DNA of 64,000 bases, taken from NCBI GenBank assembly GCA_026419785.1, contig JAODTK010004521.1:1-64000 (forward strand), in the 5' to 3' direction. The position numbers were made by a program, and so were the translations under genes. The notes under the pieces were generated by a model, which did no database searches, was not told the DNA's origin, and was given only the letters and a program-made list of their open reading frames with translations. Numbering within the stretch: position 1 is the first letter of the stretch; each line of letters opens with the position of its first letter. Source of the DNA: Sclerodactyla briareus (taxonomy: Eukaryota; Echinodermata; Holothuroidea; Dendrochirotida; Sclerodactylidae). Below are positions 35,121-45,264 of this stretch, in pieces.

Positions 35121-35435
35121 GTGGGATTAGCTTGGTTGGCAGAGCTCCGGACAATGACAGATCGTCAGATTGAAGGTTCAAATCCAGCTGAGGACCAATC
35201 AGCTTCTCCGGTGTGTCTCTGAGCAAATAGGCATTCGAAGTCCATTGCCCACCTACTCAGGTGATAATTGAAGACCTGGCAGTAACCTGAGTACAACCCT
35301 GCCAAAATGGCATCAACCTAATCTCCAGGAATGTCGAAGCGCATGCCTGGTTCCCATGATCAGGGTAAAACTGTAACGCGCTTCGAGCACTCCAATGAGA
35401 AGACACTATATAAGAATATGATATGAATATATTAT
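35121..35435 (+). repeat. tRNA-derived SINE with a LINE-like tail
   Basis: Box A TAGCTTGGTTGG (35128-35139) and box B GGTTCAAATCC (35175-35185) sit at tRNA-like spacing. The body continues to 'GTAACGCGCTTCGAGCACTC' and 'AGACACTATATAAGAATATG', the kind of 3' end shared between many animal SINEs and L2/CR1-like LINEs ('GCGCTTTGAG...CGCTATATAA'). An internal polymerase III promoter is therefore expected. Not a functional tRNA, since the acceptor stem does not pair. Confidence 0.7.
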
Positions 35436-35549
35436 ATTCATCATTACTATTTAAGGGCAGCAAAGGACATCTCTCACTGATATTCAATTTTTCAAGTGTG
35501 TTCAATATGTGACTAAATTGGAAATTTGTATAACTATGCAATTGGACAC

Positions 35550-35860
35550 ATTAAATGAGGGGAGTTAAGCTATCATGTATGGCTCAAATTGAACAGGACT
35601 AATAATGCCCCCCCCCCCCCCCCGATCTAAACTAGAACAAAAGGGGCCCTGTACTTCCCTTAAGAAAGCTAAACACCAAATTTCATCTTGACTAGACCAA
35701 GCATTCTGAACTAATCATGCAGGATTTGCAGACTGACTTCTGTTGACTTTGAGCTGATCCCCAAACAGTTAGGTTCATGTACTCATTATGGGGAACATGC
35801 ATACTAAGTATGAACTTAATCCATTTCAACCTGGTCGAGTTAATTGTATCCAAGAAGCAA
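35550..35860 (+). repeat. Interspersed repeat family 2, single unit
   Basis: Contains the family 2 phrases 'GGGGCCCTGTACTTCCC', 'AACACCAAATTTCATCTTGA', 'CAGACTGACTTCTGTTGAC', 'AGGTTCATGTACTCATTATGGG' and 'CATACTAAGTATGAACTTAA' in order, after a poly-C run at 35608-35623. Same strand as the other copies. Confidence 0.6.
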
Positions 35861-36289
35861 AAAGATGCAATCCCCACCAGGTGGGTTGTACAGAACTACT
35901 CTTTGGCGTACCGTATTATTAATGTGTGGTGTGGGTATCACAGACAGGCTGCAGCGGAGAAGAAAAAGATGGCAACAAGCAAATTGCCCACCCCTCGATT
36001 GTGTCTGTCTTGCTCCATCCCTTGTGTTGGGTGCCCAGCAAGAAAGCAACAGTACATTTTTGAAGACTTTGGTGAGACATGACCAACTGTGCTAACCACT
36101 TGGTTAGGTCTGCATTCATGGTCTAATGTTAGTCCATACGAGAAGATATTTGTGGAATTGTGTGATAGTCGGAAGAGTACACCAATCATATGAACGGGTA
36201 CATAGTCGGATGACCGGATGAGCCCGAGAGAAATTGACAGAAGCCGATACAAAGCTGGTTGTACTTGAGTTTCTCACAAGTTTCCCCAA

Positions 36290-36430
36290 TTAGCATCTGG
36301 GTGAAAGGGCATGCAGATAGAGTGCCTTGTCCGACGGCACCACAGAAATCCTGATCAGTCTATGAGGCTCAAACTCACAATCTCTTGAACCACATACAGT
36401 TTGAGCTTCACCAACTGAGCTATTCAGATA
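36290..36430 (-). repeat. tRNA-derived SINE fragment, minus strand
   Basis: Read on the minus strand: box A TAGCTCAGTTGG (36411-36422) and box B-like GAGTTTGAGCCTC (36364-36376), then 'GGACAAGGCACTCTATCTGC', a phrase typical of animal SINE bodies. The end is unclear. Confidence 0.6.
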
Positions 36431-36528
36431 TGACATTACATTTGTCACATGAATAATAAATAAATTGAAGCCTCCAAATTTCAGAGCTCCATGACTATTC
36501 TTTACTCTTTGAAGCATCGCATACATAC

Positions 36529-37112
36529 CTCGGTGGTTGCCTCAGGAAATGCAATATCAACGACGAACGTGGCGTTAGATCCGACTGCCATCTCGTACAT
36601 GGTCATGTTCTCCAGGAGCTCTTTCTCGGTACCCCTCAACAACGATCCCCGCAGCGTGAAGACCTCATGTCGCGCCCTCTTATGGCCACACGAGGTCCCT
36701 CCCCTCCCTGCGGTACGACAGGTATATCTGGCAATGGATGGGCTGGTGCGTCAGCAGGCTGTTGTCCCACATGTGGAAGGTCTGATGGCCTGAGAAGCTG
36801 GCCTCTGGGTCCAACTCGGTGAGGTGGAAATGAAGTGAGGTCGCCATGACGATTGCTTCGTCGTCATTCGCTATTGGTCGTCACGTTGACGGGCTCCAGG
36901 AACTCCAGGGCGAGGGTATCCTCCACCGTAGTGAGATCAGGACAGGAGACATTCATCCAGATGTCGAAGATTGAGAACTCCAGATTCTGAGAAAGGTCGA
37001 AGGTCAGGCCAAAGTCTCACCGGTGTCTGGGTGTATGGGTGCTCCAATGGCCAAGATGAGGGGAACAAATGGCTGTTCCGTCACTGTCAGCTTGCGGACC
37101 TCACCGGCATAT
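36529..37112 (-). CDS. Large exon of extracellular beta-sandwich gene
   Basis: Minus-strand acceptor TTTTTCTGTTCCCCAG and donor GAG|GTATGT delimit 584 bases. With three single-base frame changes the text is 'YAGEVRKLTVTEQPFVPLIL', 'FGLTFDLSQNLEFSIFDIW', 'MNVSCPDLTTVEDTLALEFL', 'EPVNVTTNSEDDEAIVMATS', 'LHFHLTELDPEASFSGHQTF', 'HEVFTLRGSLLRGTEKELLE', 'NMTMYEMAVGSNATFVVDIA', 'FPEATTE'. Sequons NVS, NVT, NMT and NAT indicate secretion. 'LALEFLEP' and 'VGSNATFVVDIAFPE' look like strand motifs of DUF11 or integrin-stalk-type Ig-like domains and recur in other exons of this window. This and the 39.6 kb exon are the clearest coding stretches. Homology to a named protein is not established. Confidence 0.65.
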
Positions 37113-37258
37113 CTGGGGAACAGAAAAATATTGTTGGATTCAATTCTTCTGGGTTATACTGAGACCAAAATGTTGTGTGTTTTGCTAGTCGCTGGAGGTG
37201 AAGATGTATCCTCTTATGGTATGCTCTTCAGCTGTGAACATTTACCAGGATATCTATA

Positions 37259-37624
37259 ATGGTTTACAAATGTTTGTCTAGTAATGCCCCTATGTACCAT
37301 TCTGATCTCATTACCCCTAAACCCCCACTAGGTCCCTTTGCTCAACAGATGGGGTGTAGGACTGAAATGGGAAAGAGGGGCTTTGCTCACTGCGGCCGTA
37401 ATACTTGGAACTCTTTACCCGCTGCCATCCGTAGCATATCAAATTTTACTACTTTCAAATCTACCTTAGAACACACTATTTCATTAGCATTTGGTAAGTA
37501 CTGTCTTTGTCCAGCAGAGTTGAGTATTTGTTTATTACTGGCACTATATAAGTGTTCTACTATCCGATACTATACCAGAACCATCGTAACCAGAAAAAAA
37601 GCCAAAAGTTCAGTGATTCCTTGA
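37259..37624 (+). pseudogene. L2/CR1-like LINE 3' end (reverse transcriptase C-terminus)
   Basis: A 121-codon open frame reads 'MVYKCLSSNAPMYHSDLITP', later 'GRNTWNSLPAAIRSISNFTT' and 'FKSTLEHTISL'. 'VYK.L....P.Y..DLI', 'WNSLP..IR' and 'FK..L' in this order are the standard C-terminal signature of reverse transcriptases in L2/CR1-like LINEs. Only the last third of the thumb/connection region is present, so the copy is 5' truncated as usual for LINE insertions. Orientation is opposite to the host gene. The frame is unusually intact for this window, which may mean a fairly young insertion. Confidence 0.75.
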
Positions 37625-39065
37625 CTGATCCTGACTTGTTCAGCTAAGCATTGTCAACTTCACATGCTCACTAAATCACAATAGGGATCATTAAGTACTC
37701 ATTATGGGGAACTCACATACCAAGTATGTAACAAAATCATGGTGAGGTCTTGTTTCTTGTAAACAAGCTGACGTTGATGAAGTAAGGGTTAAGGCCAAAA
37801 TTATCCATATTCCACAATATTCCCATCCCCCCCCCCCAAACTGGTCCCAGTCTACACCAAAAACCATAGGGTTCTTGGTATTCCCATGAGAAGAGCCATA
37901 GCTCCAAGTAACCAGAAAAAGCCGAAAGGCTTGATCAAGCTAAGCATTGTCAACTTCACATGCTCACTAGATTTACTGTAGGGATGTAGTACTCATTATG
38001 GGGAACTCACATACCAAGCATGAACTACATCCATGCAGATGAGGTCTTGTTAACAAGAAGAAGTTAGCCGAACTATCAAAAATTTTCCAAAATATCTCAC
38101 TTCCCCTAAACTGGACCCAGACTACACCAAAATATAGTCTTCTTGTACTTCCCATGATAAAGCTCCATATAAATTTCAACCTGATCGGGTCAGGCTTTCT
38201 CGACCTTATCGTGTTAACAAGGCCTCTTCAGAATTTGACCTCTAATAACTTCAGATTACTTGAGATCTAACCTCAAAACAATAGGGATTACATACTCATT
38301 ATGGGGAACCCATATACCAAGTATGAACTTCATCTATCAAGGTGGGGTCGAGTTTTTGTGTTAACAAGCTAAAATTAGCCCACTATATATATTTATGCAC
38401 AGGTTTCCAGTAGTTCCTCCAAAACCAACCCCTGAGGTCAAACACCAGGAACAATAGGGTTCTTGTACTCGCCATATAAAAAAAAGCTGCGTACTGAATG
38501 TCAACCTGATTGGACCTGGCATTCTGGACTTATTGTGTCCAACAAGGTTTTCAGACTTTGACCTCTCTTGGCCTCAGATGACCTTTGACATGACCCCATA
38601 AATAGGGATCATGTATGCATTATGGGGAACCCATATACCAAGTATGAACTTCATCCATCCAGTGGGATCGAGTTATTGTGTTAATGAGCTAAAATGGCCC
38701 AAATTATCAATTTTTCACAATTTCTAATTTGTTACCAAATAGCTGACCTCCAGTCTGCACCAAAAACGATAGAGCTCCTGTACTCCCCATAAGAAAGGTG
38801 CATATTGAATTTCAACCTGATCGGGACCAGGCATTCTGGACTTATCGTGTTAACAAGAATCTCAGACTCGACTCCCAATTGACCTGGACTGACCCAAAAC
38901 CATAGGGATCATGTACTCATTTAGGGAACCCATATACCAAGTATGAACTTCATCCATCCAGTGGGATCGAGTTATGTGTTAATTAACAAGTCTAGGCGTC
39001 ACACACGCACGTACACACACTGTCATGACTGCATAGATTCCTCTGATTTCATCAAGCAATAAAGA
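37600..39065 (+). repeat. Interspersed repeat family 2, four-unit copy with end hairpin region
   Basis: Four rounds of the family 2 cycle ('CTCATTATGGGGAACCCATA', 'CATCCA..TGGGATCGAGTT', 'GTGTTAACAAG', 'CAACCTGATCGG', 'GACTTATCGTGTTAACAAG') are anchored near 37690, 37990, 38280, 38600 and 38910. It ends with 'CACACACGCACGTACACACA' and 'GATTCCTCTGATTTCATC'. This subfamily has GTTAACAAG where the 8.7-11.6 kb copies have GTTTACAAG. Confidence 0.75.
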
Positions 39066-39224
39066 AGGCAGTGTCTACTTGCTTGACCACCCTAGGCACA
39101 GTACCATACAAGTGGCAACAAAGCAATTGCCTGACTCCATTTGCAGCAATCAGGACAGAGTACCTTACTCGAGGGTACAACAGGACTCAAAACTCTGGAG
39201 TACAAACTTGTTGTCTGCCTGTAG

Positions 39225-39450
39225 CAGTCGTGATGGACATTGAATCTTCTGCTCCTCCAGGTTCTGAGAAGTTAGTCGGATCCCGGAATTCACTTATCGT
39301 AAATTTGGATGGGAGCAGTCCTGGGAGCAAGTTGGGATTGATAACACCTCTGCCTCAGTATCATGGTCGAGAAAAGGAGTTGAGTTACCACTGGTGCTCA
39401 ACCATGAACGATACAGCCAGGGTTCCTTGATGAGCCTCCAATGGCTCCTT
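39225..39450 (+). repeat. Interspersed repeat family 3, copy 2
   Basis: Shares 'CTGCTCCTCCAGGTTC', 'CGGATCCCGGAATTCACTTATCGT', 'ATTTGGATGGGAGCAG' and 'TATCATGGTCGAGAAAAG', 'TGGTGCTCAACCATGAACGATA' with 44475-44705. Family as at 29690 and 44385. Confidence 0.5.
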
Positions 39451-39622
39451 GAACCCAGAGAAATCAGATAAACCCTTTGGCTGCCACATTTTGCAATACA
39501 CACATTGGAACAAACAGCAATATTGCGAATACGACAGAACGTTCATCATTTTACAGGGTGACAGGTAACCACTTCTCACAGCCAGACCACTACCAGTGGG
39601 CGCAATATGGTGTCCTACGTAC

Positions 39623-40155
39623 CTTCCAAGATCTGAGTTCACTACTATGGTCTGAGGCAGTTGAGTTCCTCTCCCACCACCACAGTGGTCAGCACTCTAG
39701 GGCAAATCTCAAGTGGAAGACGTCCCTCACGCCATCGGCCACACCAATCAGCGGGGGGATGGCCACCTCCAGGGCATCAATATTTCCTGGGGTGTTGTTG
39801 CTTGGTACCCACGAATGGATCAGTTCGGGTGGCTCTGACCTCTCCATGTACTCCATCATATCCTCGAGGGTCACGAGTTGCCCGTTTTCATTGTGGGTTT
39901 GGTTGAACATGAATCCCTCGGTCAGCTTCACCATGTTCCCACTCCGGGACCATGTCGGGGTCTCCTCGAGGAAGGTCATCTTGGTAAGGTCTTCGAAGGT
40001 CACAGTTACCTTGATCCCAAACCCGATGGCATGAGGGGGTATGATCTGGAGCCGGTGGTATATCTTCTCGTGTTTCAGAGTCTTGTGCCGCTCAGAGAAG
40101 GTTGGTTCTGCATTCAGGTGTATCACTGGGCGTAGGACCTCATAATCCAGAGAGG
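39623..40155 (-). CDS. Long, nearly intact exon of the extracellular gene
   Basis: Minus-strand acceptor CTCTGTTACCTCAG and donor AAG|GTACGT delimit 533 bases. About 155 codons are open without interruption: 'LDYEVLRPVIHLNAEPTFSE', 'RHKTLKHEKIYHRLQIIPPH', 'AIGFGIKVTVTFEDLTKMTF', 'LEETPTWSRSGNMVKLTEGF', 'MFNQTHNENGQLVTLEDMME', 'YMERSEPPELIHSWVPSNNT', 'PGNIDALEVAIPPLIGVADG', 'VRDVFHLRFALEC'. After one frame change it ends 'LTTVVVGEELNC'. This is the best single piece of protein in the window. 'LDYEVLRPVIHL' begins a module the way 'VSVLEPDINL' does in array C. The composition suits a beta-rich ectodomain. I do not recognise a named family. Confidence 0.7.
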
Positions 40156-40760
40156 CTGAGGTAACAGAGGTAGAATGGAGTATTATATACAACCAAATTG
40201 GGAGCGCAATGACATGTTGACAGTTGGACAGGTTGACAAATCACACACCCAATGGGTTTTGGATGCTATGACAACCAGAGTCCCTCCAGTGGGTGCATGC
40301 TTGTGGCTCTAAATAATATAAATGAAGGTTTACCAAATTTTTATTCCTATATATTTCAACTCTGTATTATCTGCTTTGGGGTAACTGTACACCAACCATA
40401 GGCCTGACGTGAACCCCCCTGGTAAGCCCACCGCTATCCGTCGTCTAACTAGACATCGATAGGTGGGTAAACTGTGGATGTGTATATCCCCACTTTTGGT
40501 CAGTAGGTGTCAATGCTGGCCTAGTGTAATTTTGAGAGGATTTCCATCACCCAAAGATCATATCCATTAGGTTTTGTTTCAATGCAGCAATGTTTGAAAA
40601 ACCACATATATTATGTAATTTGACAGCTGATGACCTACAAGGTTGGATATACTTTGCTCTGCGAACATGCTTGTTTGGGACCAACTTTCTTGTCACTTAT
40701 CAATAGACATCCCTTCAGTCCTTGCTGACAGTCTCACTACCACTAACTGGACATACTGGT
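40156..40760. other. Intron with a family 1 head fragment
   Basis: A fragment 'CTAACTAGACATCGATAGGTGGGTAAAC..TATCCCCACTTTTGG' at about 40445-40500 matches the head of interspersed family 1. Nothing else recognised. Confidence 0.4.
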
Positions 40761-42400
40761 GAGCTGCCCCAGACATGGTCTTGTCGGCAGATGTTCACCC
40801 AATTACGACATTCCCAACATGATCAAAGGCCTTGTTGAACATCTCTCCATTCCCATCCCCCCTGATAGTCTGATACCAATAACTTGTATCAGGAGCTGCT
40901 TCCGAGGTAGTCTTGTCGGCAGATGTTCATCCATTGCAATATACCCAACATGACTAAAGGTCTTTGTTGACTAAACCCCCCTCCCACTGATAATCTTGAT
41001 ACTACTAACCTGAAGTATTGGTGAGCTGCTCCTTTGGTAGTCTTGTCGGCAGATGTTCATCCATTGCAATATACCCAACATGACTAAAGGTCTTTGTTGA
41101 CTAAACCCCCCTCCCACTGATAATCTTGATACTACTAACCTGAAGTATTGGTGAGCTGCTCCTTTGGTAGTCTTGTCGGCAGATGTTCACCCCATTACAA
41201 CATACCCAACTGCTAACAATCCTTTGTTGAAAACATCCCATCCCACCCACCGCCCACAAGCCCAATACACCTGAATGCTAACCAAACTGACATATGGTAG
41301 CTGCTTCCAGAGTGGTCCTTGTTGGCAATGACATGAACCAAACATGACCACCGTACTCTGCCGAGAAGCCCCCCTCCGTCCGCCCCCTAGCTCCCACTGA
41401 TAATCTTGATACTACTAACCTGAAGTATTGGTGAGCTGCTCCTTTGGTAGTCTTGTCGGCAGATGTTCATCCATTGCAATATACCCAACATGACTAAAGG
41501 TCTTTGTTGACTAAACCCCCCTCCCACTGATAATCTTGATACTACTAACCTGAAGTATTGGTGAGCTGCTCCTTTGGTAGTCTTGTCGGCAGATGTTCAT
41601 CCATTGCAATATACCCAACATGACTAAAGGTCTTTGTTGACTAAACCCCCCTCCCACTGATAATCTTGATACTACTAACCTGAAGTATTGGTGAGCTGCT
41701 CCTTTGGTAGTCTTGTCGGCAGATGTTCATCCATTGCAATATACCCAACATGACTAAAGGTCTTTGTTGACTAAACCCCCCTCCCACTGATAATCTTGAT
41801 ACTACTAACCTGAAGTATTGGTGAGCTGCTCCTTTGGTAGTCTTGTCGGCAGATGTTCATCCATTGCAATATACCCAACATGACTAAAGGTCTTTGTTGA
41901 CTAAACCCCCCTCCCACTGATAATCTTGATACTACTAACCTGAAGTATTGGTGAGCTGCTCCTTTGGTAGTCTTGTCGGCAGATGTTCATCCATTGCAAT
42001 ATACCCAACATGACTAAAGGTCTTTGTTGACTAAACCCCCCTCCCACTGATAATCTTGATACTACTAACCTGAAGTATTGGTGAGCTGCTCCTTTGGTAG
42101 TCTTGTCGGCAGATGTTCATCCATTGCAATATACCCAACATGACTAAAGGTCTTTGTTGACTAAACCCCCCTCCCACTGATAATCTTGATACTACTAACC
42201 TGAAGTATTGGTGAGCTGCTCCTTTGGTAGTCTTGTCGGCAGATGTTCATCCATTGCAATATACCCAACATGACTAAAGGTCTTTGTTGACTAAACCCCC
42301 CTCCCACTGATAATCTTGATACTACTAACCTGAAGTATTGGTGAGCTGCTCCTTTGGTAGTCTTGTCGGCAGATGTTCATCCATTGCAATATACCCAACA
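40740..42400 (+). repeat. Homogeneous 130-bp tandem repeat (satellite)
   Basis: The anchor CTCCCACTGATAATCTTGAT recurs at 40981, 41111, 41391, 41521, 41651, 41781, 41911, 42041, 42171 and 42301. The last eight are spaced exactly 130 bases and look identical by eye. Older, diverged copies lie at the left edge (40740-40980) and in an interruption at 41175-41390. 130 is not a multiple of three and no frame stays open across units, so it is not coding. Such near-identity in a window full of indels suggests very recent expansion, concerted evolution or assembly copying. Confidence 0.95.
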
Positions 42401-42969
42401 GACAGACAATCGCAATCACGTATCTTATTCGTTTTTTTTTGTTTACGAGTTGGGAAGGTGCTATTTTCAGTTTGGAAGTAACTCAGGAGTCGCGACTCAA
42501 GATACTCTTCAGAGATCTTATTCAGCATGCAACTTCACGATTCCGGACACAAGAGCGAGCTAGATACCGACTCTCAACTTTTTTTGCAGCTAGATAGAAA
42601 CTCATTCTACTTAGGTTCTGTGTAGGTCAGGTCAAATGAGAAACAAAATATTTCTCTGGAGATCCCTGATATAGGCCTTATATAATGCAGTAGAGAGTGT
42701 ATATTTCCCCAATTGAAATTGGGGGCATACAATTCCAATTGTGGTAGTCAGCTGATGCTAACTTCCTTGTTGGCACTCCGAAGACCTAAAGTAAATGAGC
42801 CTATTTCTGATCACCATAACCACCTAATAAAGAGCCTTAGATTCGAGTCTACACCCACCAGCAAAGAGGATTGTGAGATTGAAATCCTTCCATTGGACGG
42901 GTTCCTCTGGCGGGGTGTAGTAGCCTGATGTGTTTCACACTGATGCAAGATCCCCTTGCTCTGAGGTAC
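42401..42969. other. No recognisable gene
   Basis: Intron-like DNA between the satellite and the 43.0 kb exon. A possible continuation of that exon beyond its donor is present in one frame but unsupported. Confidence 0.35.
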
Positions 42970-43129
42970 CTGTCCGTGGTGGGGAGGTTATTGTAGGGGT
43001 TGTACGTCGTCACCACGATCTCTGGTGGGTTTCTTCTCGGCCATTTTTACCTTGGTACAACCCGTCTCCGCATTAGTGCCGAGGAAGAGGTCACGATGTA
43101 CAACACGTCATCGATCGTTTCCTCATACA
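42970..43129 (-). CDS. Candidate exon, 160 bp
   Basis: Minus-strand acceptor TTTATTGTTGCAG and donor CAG|GTACCT. With two frame changes the reading is 'VYEETIDDVLYIVT', 'LGTNAETGCTKVKMAEKK', 'PPEIVVTTYNPYNNLPTTDR'. Moderate length, plausible splice sites and position between other exons on the same strand support it. Function unknown. Confidence 0.45.
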
Positions 43130-43299
43130 CTGCAACAATAAATGGAGTGCTAAAGTGTCCATCCATTTCAGACACAACATTGCAATGATCTTTTGTACCA
43201 CAGCACTCAGCATTGCCCATTTGAATGTGTGAGCAGTTCTGTCAAAAACAGAAACATGGCGCTTGCGCTATTTTGAATTATATGCAAATGAATCCCCCA

Positions 43300-43300
<1 letters not shown>

Positions 43301-43367
<67 letters not shown>

Positions 43368-43378
43368 TATATATATAC
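43301..43378. repeat. (TA)n microsatellite, about 38 units
   Basis: The longest dinucleotide run in the window, with one AA interruption. Lies in the intron 60 bases from the 43.4 kb exon donor. Isoleucine/tyrosine open frames over it are artefacts. Confidence 0.95.
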
Positions 43379-43439
43379 AAACCCGGCACCTCTTCACCCC
43401 GAAATGACCAGCAATGAATCGAATAATAGTAGCTCTTAC

Positions 43440-43554
43440 CCCACTGGTCCTCATTAGACATATCACACAGATCCTTCTCATAGCTTGTGAGGCGAGGCTT
43501 GGAGGTAGGCCTTGTCCAATCGTACTGCCCGAAAAGGAGGCCGCGATCATTGGC
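43440..43554 (-). CDS. Intact short exon, 115 bp
   Basis: Minus-strand acceptor AATTCTTGTGTTTCAG and donor GG|GTAAGA. The uninterrupted translation is 'ANDRGLLFGQYDWTRPTSKP' then 'RLTSYEKDLCDMSNEDQWG'. Both splice sites are close to consensus and no indel is needed, so this is one of the more reliable exons. No domain recognised. Confidence 0.6.
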
Positions 43555-43948
43555 CTGAAACACAAGAATTTGGTATATTGGGTGGATTCCCAACTACAGG
43601 TTATTGATTTTTTCTCACCCAAGTATTACAGCCACATGTCATTTTATAGGAACATCTCTGGCATTTCATTGTGGTTCAAGCTCTCCTGCCATTGCACAGT
43701 TAAAGTCATTACTTAAGTCTTTGCTCATTAATATTCATACTTGGAACTTCGGAATGACCCTGTGCTGCTCTCCTCTGGCGTTTTTCAAATTGAAAGTCAA
43801 ACAGCAGAATGGTGGGACCGAAGTTCGTTAGCTTAGGCTTTGGCCTAATGTATGGGAATTGTGTACAACACTAGCTAGATGGTGCACGGACTTGTGTGCC
43901 CTCCACTATACCATTTTGTTGCTGCCGGGCACATTCCTCCACATTGAC

Positions 43949-44179
43949 TTATCGGTTGTCTTCCTTCACAAGAGATGAGCTGCCCACAAAGCAGTCGGTA
44001 TTCATCTGTGCCCCATGCAGTGGGGCAGCCCTTTCCTTGGCTTTCCTGTCACCAGAAGTCAGAGCCTCCATGCACTCCTTCGTGGTCATTTGCTTCTCTG
44101 CTGATATGCCTGTTCCAGTCTCTAGGGGGACTTGTGGCCTCATGGTCATAAGCTCTGATGCAATATCCAGCAACTTATC
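43949..44179 (-). CDS. Candidate exon, charged helical segment
   Basis: Opens after a minus-strand acceptor GCATTTTAG with 'DKLLDIASELMTMRPQVPLE', then 'KQMTTKECMEALTSGDRKAK', 'ERAAPLHGAQMNTDCFVGSS' to a stop at 43949. The charged, alpha-helical composition is unlike the beta-rich, glycosylated exons around it. It may belong to a transposon-derived protein or to another gene. No clear donor. Confidence 0.3.
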   Translation of the reverse strand, partial: DKLLDIASELMTMRPQVPLETGTGISAEKQMTTKECMEALTSGDRKAKERAAPLHGAQMNTDCFVGSSSLVKEDNR

Positions 44180-44384
44180 CTAAAATGCATTCTCAGCGAT
44201 GTCATCTGAGTCAGCTTGAGAAACAAACTGCCAGGAACACACCACTAGTACAGGTTTCATTCTCATGCAGGAGAATGGCGAGCAAACATTCCTGGTTTGA
44301 AATCCAGCCAGTCAGCGACTTTTTCCTAGGGGGCTGTATTGTAGTACTATCGATAGGTGTTGGTATTCCACGTCTGGTTCTGCT

Positions 44385-44705
44385 GTAGTGCAATGGACTT
44401 TCTGGGGTTTGTTACAGGATATTATCACTGAGTCTGGTCGGTCTGCTGTGAGCAGTCACATTGTACATGAACAGCCCGCTCCTCCGGGTTCCAACAGAGT
44501 GGTCAGATCCTGGAGTTCACTGATCGTCCATTTGGAGGGGACCTAAAAAGGAGGTCCTGTGAGCTGGTTGGGGTTGGCTACACTCCTGTCTCGATATCAT
44601 CTGAGAACTATAGTCGAGAAAAGAAGGCAGGTTTATCACCTGTGCTCATCCATGATCAATATGGCCAAGGGCTCCTTGGAGGGCCTCACTGGTTCTCTGG
44701 ACCTG
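44385..44705 (+). repeat. Interspersed repeat family 3, copy 3
   Basis: The most complete copy: 'TGTAGTGCAATGGACTTTCT', 'GGGTTTGTTACAGGATAT', 'GCTGTGAGCAGTCAC', 'CCGCTCCTCCGGGTTCC', 'GATCCTGGAGTTCACTGATC', 'CTCGATATCATCTGAGAAC', 'ATCCATGATCAATATGGCC'. Corresponding blocks occur at 29690 and 39225. Confidence 0.5.
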
Positions 44706-44950
44706 TGGAATTCAAATTCATTCCCAGGCCAGAAGAGCTGGTACCTGCTGTCCCTTCTCACAATCATCCTCATCTCTCCGTGTCTTCAGCATGCCTCCTG
44801 AGGGCAGCTGATATTCCATTTTGCTTCTACAAGCATTCCCCAGTGTATTTACACCGGCCATGTTGCTACTTCAGAATTTTTCTGACCCTTCCTGATGAGG
44901 ACCCGGGGGTTTCCGGTATCTTGCAACCAACCCACCAGTGATGATACTAC

Positions 44951-45135
44951 CTGCCACATGGCAACCCATTCTTTTCGTGTGCAGGAGAATTTGGAACCAA
45001 TAAAATGTTGGGGCACCTGGATCTCCATCCCAACGCTGACCTGCCTTTGAGCATGTCTGATGCATTCCATGGGCAGTGGCTCCTCTGGTTGTAATTCGAG
45101 CTGAACAGCCGAGGCCATTGCCGATGTTGTCGCTA
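44951..45135 (-). CDS. Candidate exon, weak
   Basis: One minus-strand frame reads 'AVQLELQPEEPLPMECIRHA', 'QRQVSVGMEIQVPQHFIGSK', 'FSCTRKEWVAMWQ' up to a donor CAG|GTAGTA. The upstream boundary is not clear. Beta-strand-like alternation and two cysteines fit the gene, but the evidence is thin. Confidence 0.35.
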
Positions 45136-45264
45136 CTGACATGAACACACAGCTCCTGAGAACCATACACCAGTTTGATGAATATGAGCCACATTAATAT
45201 GCTAAGGGGTGGGATTGTCAGGTTCACATCACAAAATATTTTTTGTAGTAGAGAAATCCCCTCT

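Noticed and set aside
36364..36422. tRNA gene on the minus strand
   Set aside because: The head is tRNA-like but has no paired acceptor stem and continues into a SINE body phrase.
40981..42400. Possible repeated coding domain in the 130-bp array
   Set aside because: 130 is not divisible by three and each frame meets stops (for example TGACTAAA, TGATAA) within a unit.
43207..43407. Ile/Tyr-rich open frames on both strands
   Set aside because: They arise from the (TA)n microsatellite. The real coding part is the 43440-43554 exon.
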